DNA from: Pseudomonas cichorii
GTDB taxonomy: Bacteria > Pseudomonadota > Gammaproteobacteria > Pseudomonadales > Pseudomonadaceae
Assembly: GCF_003700275.1 (NCBI RefSeq)
Contig: NZ_RBRE01000068.1
Span: 1 to 64,000 of the forward strand
Direction of reading: 5' to 3'
DNA: 64,000 bases
Shown here: positions 26,596-34,628 of the stretch, in pieces
Position numbering within the stretch: position 1 is the first letter of the stretch
Layout of the letters: every line of letters starts with the position of its first letter
Notes under the pieces: generated by a model
The model's database searches: none
Seen by the model: only the letters and a program-made list of their open reading frames with translations
Told to the model about the DNA's origin: nothing
Position numbers and translations under genes: made by a program

Positions 26596-28145
26596 AAGCC
26601 AAGACCATCACCCAATCGCTGTCCTGGATGCACACCTGGAGCGGCCTGATCTTTGGCTGGCTGCTGTTTGCAATCTTCCTCACCGGTACGCTGGCAATGT
26701 TCGACAAGGAAATCGATGGCTGGATGCGTCCGGAAATCCCTGCGCACAGACTCGATCAGGCGCAACTGACGCAACGGGCAGTCGACTACCTGCAAGCCCA
26801 TCACCCCGATGCCAGCGCCTGGAACATCGGCCTGCCCAATGAGCGCTCATCCGCCTTGACTGCCTACGCCGGAGAACCGCGACGCGGCGCCGGCACTTAC
26901 CTGGACCCGTACAACGGCGAACCGCTGGACGTGCGCGCCACGGCCGGCGGCGGGTTCTTTTTCCTGTTTCACTTCACCCTCAACCTGCCCCGCAATATCG
27001 GCATCTGGATCGTAGGCCTGGCTGCCATGGCCATGCTTGCAGCGTTGATCAGCGGCATCGTCATCCACAAGAAATTCTTCAAGGAGTTCTTCACTTTCCG
27101 CCCCGCCAAGGGACAACGCTCATGGCTGGACGGCCATAACGCGACAGCCGTACTGGTATTGCCGTTTCACCTGATGATCACCTACACGGGACTGGTGATT
27201 TTCTACATGATCTATATGCCAGCGGCACTGGATGCGCTGTTCGATGGCGACCGCGAAGCGATGAGCCGTGCGATGCGTGGCGCACCGCCAATCGAGCAGC
27301 AGGCGCAACGTGCAGGCCCGGGTGAACGTGGCGCGACAGCAAAAGCACCTGTCACCGCCGCACCACTGACGGCATTGGGCCCAGTACTGGCCGAGGCCGA
27401 ACAACGGATGGGACCACTGGCCGGTTTCTCCATCCGCGACCCCGGCAGCAGCGCGGCAAGAATCGAAGTCCGCCCCGTGCTGGGCAACCGCATTGAACTG
27501 ACCAAGGGCCAGAGCATGCTGTTCGACGGCGTGACCGGCAAAGTCCTGCGCCAACCCGGCGAAAGCCGCCCAAGCCTGCTGACCCAGAAAGTCATGGCTG
27601 GCCTGCACTTCGCCCAGTTCGGCGGCTACCCGATGCGCTGGCTGTACTTCATCTGCGGCCTGGCCAGTTGCGCCATGATTGCCACAGGCCTGGTGCTGTT
27701 CACCGTCAAACGGCGTCGCCGCCACGACAGCGAAGGAGCCATTGGTGCCTTGCTGTACCACGCCGCCGAACGCCTCAATGTCACTGTCGTGGCGGGCTTG
27801 GCACTGGCCTGCATCGCCTTCATGTGGGCCAACCGCCTGCTGCCGACCGAACTGGCCCAGCGCGGCAATTGGGAAGTACGGGTGTTCTTCCTGGTCTGGC
27901 TACTGAGCCTCGGCCACGCCATTGCTCGTCCGTGGCTATCGGCCTGGCGCGAACAACTGGGCCTGAGCGCCCTGCTCTGCATTGGCCTGCCGCTGCTGGC
28001 ACTGACAACCCCGAGTCGCGGCGAACATGGTGCGCTGGAAATAACCAGTGTGATCCTCGGGCTCCTGCTGGGCTGGACCTGCTGGAAAATCGGCCAACCG
28101 CACAAACAACGCCTCACCAAAACCACCATCGCGCAGGCCAATTGA
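26592..28145 (+). CDS. PepSY-associated membrane protein, probable siderophore-iron reductase
   Basis: 517 aa from ATG 26592. The start MKAKTITQSLSWMHTWSGL and later HLMITYTGLVIFYM contain the conserved membrane His of this family (PiuB/FpvG-like). Helices lie near residues 16-38, 133-160, 190-215 and 355-375, with three or more at the C terminus, and PepSY-like periplasmic segments between. FpvG-type proteins move electrons to Fe(III)-siderophore in the periplasm. By location this one would act on ferric enterobactin brought in by PfeA; substrate specificity is inferred. Confidence 0.83.
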   Translation: MKAKTITQSLSWMHTWSGLIFGWLLFAIFLTGTLAMFDKEIDGWMRPEIPAHRLDQAQLTQRAVDYLQAHHPDASAWNIGLPNERSSALTAYAGEPRRGAGTYLDPYNGEPLDVRATAGGGFFFLFHFTLNLPRNIGIWIVGLAAMAMLAALISGIVIHKKFFKEFFTFRPAKGQRSWLDGHNATAVLVLPFHLMITYTGLVIFYMIYMPAALDALFDGDREAMSRAMRGAPPIEQQAQRAGPGERGATAKAPVTAAPLTALGPVLAEAEQRMGPLAGFSIRDPGSSAARIEVRPVLGNRIELTKGQSMLFDGVTGKVLRQPGESRPSLLTQKVMAGLHFAQFGGYPMRWLYFICGLASCAMIATGLVLFTVKRRRRHDSEGAIGALLYHAAERLNVTVVAGLALACIAFMWANRLLPTELAQRGNWEVRVFFLVWLLSLGHAIARPWLSAWREQLGLSALLCIGLPLLALTTPSRGEHGALEITSVILGLLLGWTCWKIGQPHKQRLTKTTIAQAN

Positions 28146-28475
28146 ATGAGCATCGCCTTGATCACCAGCCTGCTTCTGGCCTACAGCGGCATGCTGAGTT
28201 TGTGCCTGGGACTGGAGCGGCACTACAAACAACTCACCCAACGCCTGCCTTCGACCAGGTTGCGACAGATGTTACGCATCAGCGGCTGGCTGGCGTTGGC
28301 AGGCAGCCTGTTCGCCAGTGTCCAGTTCTGGGGCTGGGCAATGGCGCCGGTGGGCTGGCTTGGACTGATATCGGTGGCTGGCCTGGCGCTCGTATTGTTG
28401 CTGCCGTATGCGATGCGTCTGGCAGTAGCCATTAGTGGCGCGGGCTGGGTGTTGCTGGGGATTGCCTGGAGTTGA
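28146..28475 (+). CDS. Small inner-membrane protein, DUF3325 type
   Basis: 109 aa, beginning immediately after the PepSY gene stop (TGAATG). Three predicted helices (about 3-20, 40-63, 68-100), with LGLERHYKQL between the first two. It is the third member of the DUF3649-PepSY-DUF3325 iron module and probably a subunit of the same reductase complex. Confidence 0.75.
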   Translation: MSIALITSLLLAYSGMLSLCLGLERHYKQLTQRLPSTRLRQMLRISGWLALAGSLFASVQFWGWAMAPVGWLGLISVAGLALVLLLPYAMRLAVAISGAGWVLLGIAWS

Positions 28476-28512
28476 ACGGGCACGATATCTGTAACACCGC
28501 CGTCACGGCCAA

Positions 28513-28560
28513 GGCCCCTCCCACAGATTGAACATGGCCTTTGGGAGGAGGCTTGCCCGG
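28513..28560. repeat. REP-like intergenic inverted repeat
   Basis: CCTCCCA (28517-28523) pairs with TGGGAGG (28542-28548). The flanks GGCC and AGGCTTGCCC are typical of Pseudomonas intergenic repeat families (GGGAGGGGCTTGCCC-like). It lies after the iron module and may end its transcription. Confidence 0.55.
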
Positions 28561-28596
28561 GACAAACGAGACGGTGTCTACCGAAGCCATGTGAAC

Positions 28597-28794
28597 TCAG
28601 GCGCTGCTGCCCGGCGATGGCTCTTCATCCTCGTCTACCGGTGGATTTACCGGCAAGTCAGGGTCATCGCTCTGATCGTTCCTGATCGAATCCACTGCTG
28701 GATCAGCATCCGGCTCAACCCCGGTTTCATTATCGGTCGGCCGGGTAGCCGGGCTCTGGGAAATATTGCCCGGTGCATTTTCGTCAATATCCAT
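28597..28794 (-). CDS. Small acidic Pro/Asp-rich hypothetical protein
   Basis: 65 aa starting MDIDENAPGN, with GGAGAG 8-12 bp upstream of the ATG. Strongly acidic (Asp/Glu-rich) and likely disordered, ending DEDEEPSPGSSA. No known domain. The good ribosome site and matching codon use favour a real gene over the overlapping + strand ORF. Confidence 0.55.
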   Translation of the reverse strand: MDIDENAPGNISQSPATRPTDNETGVEPDADPAVDSIRNDQSDDPDLPVNPPVDEDEEPSPGSSA

Positions 28795-28971
28795 GACCAC
28801 TCTCCGTGCTGGAGCGCAGGAAATCTGCGCTTTCAGTTCAGAGGAGGTAATAGGGACAGAGTGCCTGACAGGCGATGAATGGTCCCGGACCGAAATACTC
28901 GGCATCGCCAAAATACATCACGTCATGATATAAACGCCGCCCTTCCCTCAACCGAAGAGATGCCGCGCCCA

Positions 28972-29376
28972 ATGGCTGATGCCCTACCCAAGCAGGATTT
29001 TGAAACCCTCTCCGAATTCCGCTACCAGTTGCGGCGTTTTCTGCGTTTTTCCGAAGAGGCCGTGCAGGCCTGTGGCGTGACGCCTCAGCAATATCTGCTC
29101 ATGTTGCACACTCAAGGGTTCAGCGGGCGCGACTGGGCGACTGTGGGAGAGTTGGCGGAACGTTTGCAGATCGTGCCTCATGGTGCGGCGGCGCTGGTCA
29201 AGCGCTGTGACGTTCTGGGGCTGGTGCAGACGCAACGCAGCAGCGCGGATCGACGTGAAGTGCAAGTCAGTCTGACCGGTAAAGGCAATGAGGTGCTGGC
29301 GCAACTGGCTTTTCTGCACCGCGAAGAACTCAAGTCGGCTGGCAAGCGGTTTCGCGTGCCTTTCGAGCAGGAGTAA
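28972..29376 (+). CDS. MarR-family transcriptional regulator
   Basis: 134 aa from ATG 28972; ATG 28960 and an upstream GTG are alternatives because no clear ribosome site picks one. Winged-helix features include WATVGELAERLQIVPHGAAALVKRCDVLGL and a wing with RSSADRREVQVSLTGKG. It lies 3 bp before the HPP/CBS membrane gene, suggesting it regulates or is co-regulated with it. The ligand is unknown. Confidence 0.78.
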   Translation: MADALPKQDFETLSEFRYQLRRFLRFSEEAVQACGVTPQQYLLMLHTQGFSGRDWATVGELAERLQIVPHGAAALVKRCDVLGLVQTQRSSADRREVQVSLTGKGNEVLAQLAFLHREELKSAGKRFRVPFEQE

Positions 29377-29379
29377 GTC

Positions 29380-30534
29380 ATGCCTGCATCCCCGCCACCC
29401 GAACACCCTTCCCTGACTGCGCGTTTGCGTTCGCTGTGGCCGGCTGCGCATGCCATCGATGCCCGGGAGAAATTACGCGCCAGTGTCGGTGCGGCGCTGG
29501 GCATTCTGTTGGTCGCCGCGTTGGCGGCTCTCTGGCTGCAAGGGGCAATCGCCATGCAGCCCGGTCTTCTGGCCATGGCCATAATTGCGCCCATCGGCGC
29601 CAGCGCAGTATTGGTGTTCGCGGTGCCATCGAGCCCGCTGGCGCAGCCCTGGTCGGTGGTGGGCGGCAATACGATTGCCGCGCTGGTGGGCATTGCCTGC
29701 GCCAAATGGATTCCCGATGCAACACTGGCCGCGGCGCTGGCGGTCAGCCTGGCGATTGCCGCCATGCTGGCGACCCGCTGCCTGCACCCGCCAGGAGGCG
29801 CGGCGGCGCTGTTGATGGTCGTGACCGGCTGTGATCGATTCGAGTACGCGCTGAACCCGGTGATGCTCGACTCATTGCTGCTGGTACTGGCCGGTGTGAT
29901 CTACAACAATCTGACCCGCCGCCCCTGGCCGCATGTGCAACAGGTGAAAAGCGACTCGTCCGCCAGCCGTTTCAGTGACGCGGATCTGGACGCCGCCCTG
30001 ACCCATTACAATCAGGTACTGGATGTCAGCCGCGATGACCTGCATGCGCTGCTGGAACGTGCGGAGGCTTCCGCCTATCAGCGAAAGATGGGCGAGATCC
30101 GTTGCGCAGATGTGATGAGCACCACGCCGATTGTCGCGCGCCAGGAAATGAGCCTGCGCGAAGCGTGGGCCTTGATGCGTCGGCACAGGATCAAGGCTTT
30201 GCCGGTGATTGACCGACAGCGCCATCTGATGGGTATCGTCACCGTCGCGGACTTCATGAAGCAGATCGACCTGGACGCCCACGACGGCGTGAGCTGGCAT
30301 CTGCGGGCACTGTTGCGTCAGGCGCGCAGCAAGCAACCGGCGAGCATCGTCGGCGAAATCATGACCCGCAAGGTGCGCGTCGCCAGCGCCGACCGGCTGC
30401 TGACCGACCTGGTGCCGGTGTTTTCGGAGAATGGCCATCGGCACGTGCCCATCATCGACGAGCAGCGCCATCTGGTGGGCATCATCACCCAGTCGGATCT
30501 GATCAAGGCGCTCTACACTGCAGTACGGGTGTAG
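29380..30534 (+). CDS. HPP-family membrane protein with C-terminal CBS pair
   Basis: 384 aa. N-terminal HPP domain of four to five helices (about residues 35-185), including the family motif LHPPGGAAAL. Two CBS domains then follow (about 240-300 and 325-384, with HRIKALPVIDRQRHLMGI and HRHVPIIDEQRHLVGI). HPP proteins are putative membrane transporters, in cyanobacteria linked to nitrite uptake. CBS pairs usually bind adenine nucleotides and gate the attached domain. Substrate unknown here. Confidence 0.82.
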   Translation: MPASPPPEHPSLTARLRSLWPAAHAIDAREKLRASVGAALGILLVAALAALWLQGAIAMQPGLLAMAIIAPIGASAVLVFAVPSSPLAQPWSVVGGNTIAALVGIACAKWIPDATLAAALAVSLAIAAMLATRCLHPPGGAAALLMVVTGCDRFEYALNPVMLDSLLLVLAGVIYNNLTRRPWPHVQQVKSDSSASRFSDADLDAALTHYNQVLDVSRDDLHALLERAEASAYQRKMGEIRCADVMSTTPIVARQEMSLREAWALMRRHRIKALPVIDRQRHLMGIVTVADFMKQIDLDAHDGVSWHLRALLRQARSKQPASIVGEIMTRKVRVASADRLLTDLVPVFSENGHRHVPIIDEQRHLVGIITQSDLIKALYTAVRV

Positions 30535-30542
30535 AACCAGGC

Positions 30543-30581
30543 CTGGACTCCTGCAATGCCAATGCGAGAGTCCAGGGTTTT
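30543..30581. terminator. Terminator between HPP/CBS gene and convergent chemoreceptor gene
   Basis: CTGGACTC and GAGTCCAG pair around a 17-nt loop, followed by GGTTTT on the + strand. Confidence 0.6.
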
Positions 30582-30598
30582 CAGTCCTTCAACAGATT

Positions 30599-31915
30599 TC
30601 AGTTGGCGTTGTGATTCACAAAACTGCTGACCGCACGCACCACAGAATTCGCCCCTTCCTGAATTTCCTGGATCACCCGGTCGGCATCGTTGGCGAGTGT
30701 CAGCGCCTCAGTGGCCTGTTCGGTACTGCGCACGATCACGCCCACAGCACCCGACGCCAGGTTCTGGTTTTCCTTCACCACATTGATGATTTCTTCGGTT
30801 GCCTTGCTGGTGCGGGAAGCCAGTTGCCGCACTTCATCGGCCACTACGGCAAAACCACGGCCCTGCTCACCCGCGCGGGCCGCCTCGATGGCAGCGTTGA
30901 GCGCGAGCAGGTTCGTCTGCTCGGCAATGCTGCTGATCGTTTTTACGATGGTGCCGATAGCCTGGCTCTGAGAGTCCAGCGCTTCGATGCCTTGAGTGGC
31001 TTCCTGCATGGACCGGGTCAACCGGTCCAGCACTTCGACCGTACTCTTGATAACTTCCCGCCCCTGCTGAGCCGTGCTGTCCGTCTGGACAGAAGTCCGA
31101 TAGGCCATATCCGAAGCATCGGTCACCGCTTTTTCACGTTCGACCTGATCGGTGATGACGGTGGCGAATTTGGCAATCTTGTAAAGTTTGCCATTCGCAT
31201 CGGTAATCGGGTTATACGAAGCCTCAAGCCATACATCGCGACCGTACTTGTCGACCCGTCGGAAACGGTCAACGATGAACTCGCCCCGGCGCAGTCGTTC
31301 CCAGAAGCTCTTATAGGCGTCTGAACCGGACTCTTCGGGCAGGCAAAAGATACTGTGATGCTTGCCCTTGATCTGGGCCAGTTCATAGCCCATGGATTTG
31401 AGAAAGTTTTCATTGGCGCCGATCACATTCCCCTCAAGGGTAAAATCGATCACCGCTGTAGAACGATGCAGCGCATTGACCAGCGCCTCGTTTTCCCGCG
31501 ACGCTTCGATCGTGCGGGTCAAAACGCTCGAATACAGCGTCACCTGCTCGATACCACCGGTTTCATTCTTCAGGGGTACGACAATCGTCCTGAGCCAGAC
31601 CCTGCTGCCCTGTTTATGGTTCAGCCGCAGCGTCCCGCTGAAATGCTTTCCTTCCCGAATCGCTGCAAGCGCGCGCTTCTGATGGGTGTCATTGCCCAGC
31701 TCTGACGGGCTGAACTCAAAAAGACTGCGCCCGACGATCTCGCTTGGCGAATAGCCAAGTTCGGTCTCGAACAGAGCGTTAATGGATTGCACCTTCCCTC
31801 GGCTATCCAGAACAGCGGCAACAGTTTCCAGATCCAGAACCTTGCCTGCCTGCTCCAGCATGGCGAGACGAAGTTCCAGTGCCTTATTGGCTTTTTTCAA
31901 ATGGGAATTGAACAT
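30599..31915 (-). CDS. Soluble PAS-PAS methyl-accepting chemotaxis protein, BdlA-like
   Basis: 438 aa with no membrane helix. Two tandem PAS domains (about 25-135 and 145-260), the second with YNPITDANGKLYKIAKFATVIT. A short MCP signalling domain follows with the conserved hairpin tip IAEQTNLLALNAAIEAARAGE and GRGFAVVADEVRQLA. This architecture and length match BdlA, the biofilm-dispersion regulator of P. aeruginosa, and Aer-2-like redox receptors. It probably senses redox or a small ligand in the cytoplasm and talks to CheW/CheA. The gene is isolated, with no che genes in the window. Confidence 0.85.
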   Translation of the reverse strand: MFNSHLKKANKALELRLAMLEQAGKVLDLETVAAVLDSRGKVQSINALFETELGYSPSEIVGRSLFEFSPSELGNDTHQKRALAAIREGKHFSGTLRLNHKQGSRVWLRTIVVPLKNETGGIEQVTLYSSVLTRTIEASRENEALVNALHRSTAVIDFTLEGNVIGANENFLKSMGYELAQIKGKHHSIFCLPEESGSDAYKSFWERLRRGEFIVDRFRRVDKYGRDVWLEASYNPITDANGKLYKIAKFATVITDQVEREKAVTDASDMAYRTSVQTDSTAQQGREVIKSTVEVLDRLTRSMQEATQGIEALDSQSQAIGTIVKTISSIAEQTNLLALNAAIEAARAGEQGRGFAVVADEVRQLASRTSKATEEIINVVKENQNLASGAVGVIVRSTEQATEALTLANDADRVIQEIQEGANSVVRAVSSFVNHNAN

Positions 31916-32085
31916 TATGTGTATCCGAGGAAGGTTAACAACTGTATCGGCACCAGCTTGCAGTCTTTAGCCGCTGGACGGGATGAAAAGTGCAATCTTT
32001 TCGCTTTAAAAGGCATTTTTCAGGGCAGCGGATACGACCATGCTCACCCCACAGACAATCGACGCTTCCAGAGAGGTTCAGTGCC

Positions 32086-32988
32086 TCAACGCAGACCCGA
32101 TTTTCGCTGGCGATATTCTCCTGGCGTCATCTGCGCATAACGTTGAAAGAACCGACTGAAATAGGCCGGATCCTTGAAACCCAACTGATAGCAGATCTCG
32201 TTGGCCGAGCTTCCGGTGAACAGCAACAGGCGCTTGGCCTCCTGCATCATTCTTTCAAGGATCAACCTCTTCGAGGGCAGGTCGGCAATCCGCCGACAGA
32301 CATCGTTGAGCCGCGCTTCGGTGACCCCGATCCCGTCGGCGTAACGCGGTAGCGGCCAGTGTTGCAGGTAGTGCGCTTCGATCAGTTCGTTGAAGCGATG
32401 GAAGATTCGCAGGTCTTCGTGGCGTGCCGGGCGCGCGTCCACAGAATTGATGCAGAGCCTGAGCAGGCTGACCATGATCAGCCGCGTCAGGCTGTCGAGT
32501 GCCGAACCGCGTCCAGATCCATCGGCATTGATCTCGCTGCACAGTTCCTCGAAGAGAAATTCGAGCCTGCGAATCTCCGGGTGAAATTGCGGGTCCAGCC
32601 GTGCCAGCGCGACACAGGCTGCCGGTAACTGCGAACCGCGAGCCAGGCTCGGATCGGCATCAATCAATTGCCAGACCAGTTGCTGGCGCACTGTCAGCAC
32701 ATGGCCGTCTGCATCCGCTTCAGTCACAAAGGAATGGGCCACCGTGGGTGGCGTGAAAAAAAACATCGGTCCCGATTCGAGGTACTGCTGATCGTCCAGA
32801 TAAACACGCACCGCACCGCTCTTCACGTAATGCACCTGGAAAAACCGGTCGTGTCGATGCACCGGCATGTTGCGGCCGAAGAACTCCGCCAGGTTGCCGA
32901 GCTTGTCGTAATGCACTTCGGCGTCGCTGTAGCGCTGGTCGTAGACCTGACCGATGTTGATATTGGGGATCGGCTGACGATCGATCAT
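32086..32988 (-). CDS. hpaA: AraC-family activator of 4-hydroxyphenylacetate genes, HpaA
   Basis: 300 aa. N-terminal cupin-type sensor (FGRNMPVHRHDRFFQVHYV and the following strands) and C-terminal AraC double helix-turn-helix (ANEICYQLGFKDPAYFSRFF, then MTPGEYRQ). HpaA binds 4-hydroxyphenylacetate and activates catabolic genes in E. coli W. Here it is divergent from hpaG1. Confidence 0.88.
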   Translation of the reverse strand: MIDRQPIPNINIGQVYDQRYSDAEVHYDKLGNLAEFFGRNMPVHRHDRFFQVHYVKSGAVRVYLDDQQYLESGPMFFFTPPTVAHSFVTEADADGHVLTVRQQLVWQLIDADPSLARGSQLPAACVALARLDPQFHPEIRRLEFLFEELCSEINADGSGRGSALDSLTRLIMVSLLRLCINSVDARPARHEDLRIFHRFNELIEAHYLQHWPLPRYADGIGVTEARLNDVCRRIADLPSKRLILERMMQEAKRLLLFTGSSANEICYQLGFKDPAYFSRFFQRYAQMTPGEYRQRKSGLR

Positions 32989-33101
32989 CGCGGCGTTCTC
33001 TTATTGTTTTCCTGTTCAGGGTATTGGCCGTACACCGTTTTTCATCCTGCACCGGTTTGCGGCGACTGGCTACTACCGAGGATTTTGCCACGCTTGACGA
33101 T

Positions 33102-33115
33102 AGTTAACATATTAA
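33102..33115. promoter_or_regulatory. Putative HpaR-type operator upstream of hpaG1
   Basis: GTTAACATATTAAT, a GTTAA-N4-TTAAY palindrome 70 bp before the hpaG1 ribosome site. Nearly the same motif occurs at the hpaR and feaR promoters. Further TTAAC copies follow within 25 bp. Binding by the MarR protein HpaR is inferred. Confidence 0.5.
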
Positions 33116-33184
33116 TTATAACATTAACACATTAACGAATATTCCACGGAGCAGTCCCTGCCCCGTCCCTGCCAGGAGAAAAGC

Positions 33185-33841
33185 ATGAGCCGTGCCCTGC
33201 ATGATGTTGCGAGCGGCACCCTGTTCGGCGTTGCGCTGAACTATCAGGGGTTGCTGAACCAACGTATCGCCGAATTCGAGCAAGCGCCTTACCAGAAGCC
33301 ACCGATCAAGCCGGTGCTGTTCATCAAGACGCCCAACACTCGTAACAGCCATGACGGCGCCGTGGTTCATCCGCAGGGAGAGCGCCTGCAACCGGGCCCG
33401 GCACTGGGCGTGGTGATCGGTAAGAGCGCCAGCCGGGTCAGCATCGAAAACGCCCTGGAACATGTGGCGGGCTACACCATCGTCAATGAATTCAGCCTGC
33501 CGGAAGACACCTATTACCGCCCGGCTGTAAAAGCCAAGTGCCGCGACGGCTTCTGCTCGCTCGGCCCGGAACTGGTGGCCCGCGATCAGATCGCCAATCC
33601 GCATCAGCTCAGTCTGAAACTGTTCGTCAACGGTGAATTGCGCCAGCAAAACTCCACGGCCAACTTCGTACGCAATATTCCCCGACTGCTCGCCGAAATC
33701 AGTGAGTTCATGACCCTGCATGAGGGCGACGTGCTGATTACCGGTACTCCGGAAGGCCGCGTCGATGTGCAGCCCGGCGACACCGTCGAAGTCGAAATCA
33801 GCGGCCTGGGCCGCCTCGTCAACCACATCGTGGCCGAGTAA
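33185..33841 (+). CDS. hpaG1: Homoprotocatechuate pathway decarboxylase/isomerase subunit HpaG1
   Basis: 218 aa of the fumarylacetoacetate-hydrolase fold, preceded by AGGAG. Motifs LNYQGLLNQRIAEFE and ITGTPEGRVDVQPGD are present. With HpaG2 it decarboxylates 5-oxopent-3-ene-1,2,5-tricarboxylate and isomerises the product. In E. coli both halves are one protein; here, as in pseudomonads, they are separate adjacent genes 11 bp apart. Confidence 0.9.
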   Translation: MSRALHDVASGTLFGVALNYQGLLNQRIAEFEQAPYQKPPIKPVLFIKTPNTRNSHDGAVVHPQGERLQPGPALGVVIGKSASRVSIENALEHVAGYTIVNEFSLPEDTYYRPAVKAKCRDGFCSLGPELVARDQIANPHQLSLKLFVNGELRQQNSTANFVRNIPRLLAEISEFMTLHEGDVLITGTPEGRVDVQPGDTVEVEISGLGRLVNHIVAE

Positions 33842-33852
33842 CAGGAGCTCCC

Positions 33853-34623
33853 ATGAAACACGCCCGAATCCGCTTTGAAGGCGAAGTCCACCGCGTCCAG
33901 GTCGAAGAACAGAACGCCGTGCGTCTGGCCGACGGCCGCCTGCTGGCCGAAGACCTGGTGCAATGGCTGCCACCGGCCACCGGCAACATGTTCGCCCTGG
34001 GCCTGAACTATGCCGACCACGCCGCTGAACTGGCTTTCACACCACCCACCGAACCGCTGGCATTCATCAAGTCCCCCGGCACCTACACCGGCCATAACCA
34101 GGCCACATGGCGTCCGGATAACGTCGCCTACATGCATTACGAGTGCGAACTGGTAGCCGTCATCGGCAAGCCGGCGCGCAACGTCAAACGTGAAAACGCT
34201 CTGGAATACCTGGCTGGCTACACGGTGTGCAACGACTACGCGATCCGTGACTACCTGGAAAATTATTACCGGCCCAACCTGCGGGTAAAAAACCGTGACG
34301 CCACGACCCCAGTCGGCCCGTGGATCATCGACGTCGCCGATGTGCCGGATGCAAGCGACCTGAAACTGCGCACCTGGATCAACGGTGAGCTGCGTCAGGA
34401 AGGCAGCACCAAAGACATGATTTTCGACATTCCTTATCTGATCGAATACCTGTCCAGCTTCATGACGCTGCAGCCGGGCGACATGATCGCCACCGGCACG
34501 CCGGAAGGTCTGGCCGATGTGGTGCCAGGCGATGAGGTGATTGTGGAAGTGGAAGGCGTAGGTCGCCTGGTCAACAGAATTGTCAGCGAAGCGGAATTCT
34601 TCTCCGCGCGTAAAGAGGCTTGA
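33853..34623 (+). CDS. hpaG2: Homoprotocatechuate pathway isomerase/decarboxylase subunit HpaG2
   Basis: 256 aa, second fumarylacetoacetate-hydrolase-fold protein. It carries the metal-binding YECELVAVIGKPARNV region and ATGTPEGLADVVPGD. It is paralogous to HpaG1 (same GTPEG block), reflecting an old duplication. GGAGCTCCC precedes the ATG. Confidence 0.9.
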   Translation: MKHARIRFEGEVHRVQVEEQNAVRLADGRLLAEDLVQWLPPATGNMFALGLNYADHAAELAFTPPTEPLAFIKSPGTYTGHNQATWRPDNVAYMHYECELVAVIGKPARNVKRENALEYLAGYTVCNDYAIRDYLENYYRPNLRVKNRDATTPVGPWIIDVADVPDASDLKLRTWINGELRQEGSTKDMIFDIPYLIEYLSSFMTLQPGDMIATGTPEGLADVVPGDEVIVEVEGVGRLVNRIVSEAEFFSARKEA

Positions 34624-34628
34624 GCAAC

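Noticed and set aside
28528..28878. ORF on the + strand opposite the small acidic gene
   Set aside because: No ribosome site and Arg/Ile-rich random-looking composition; it is the reverse shadow of the minus-strand gene.
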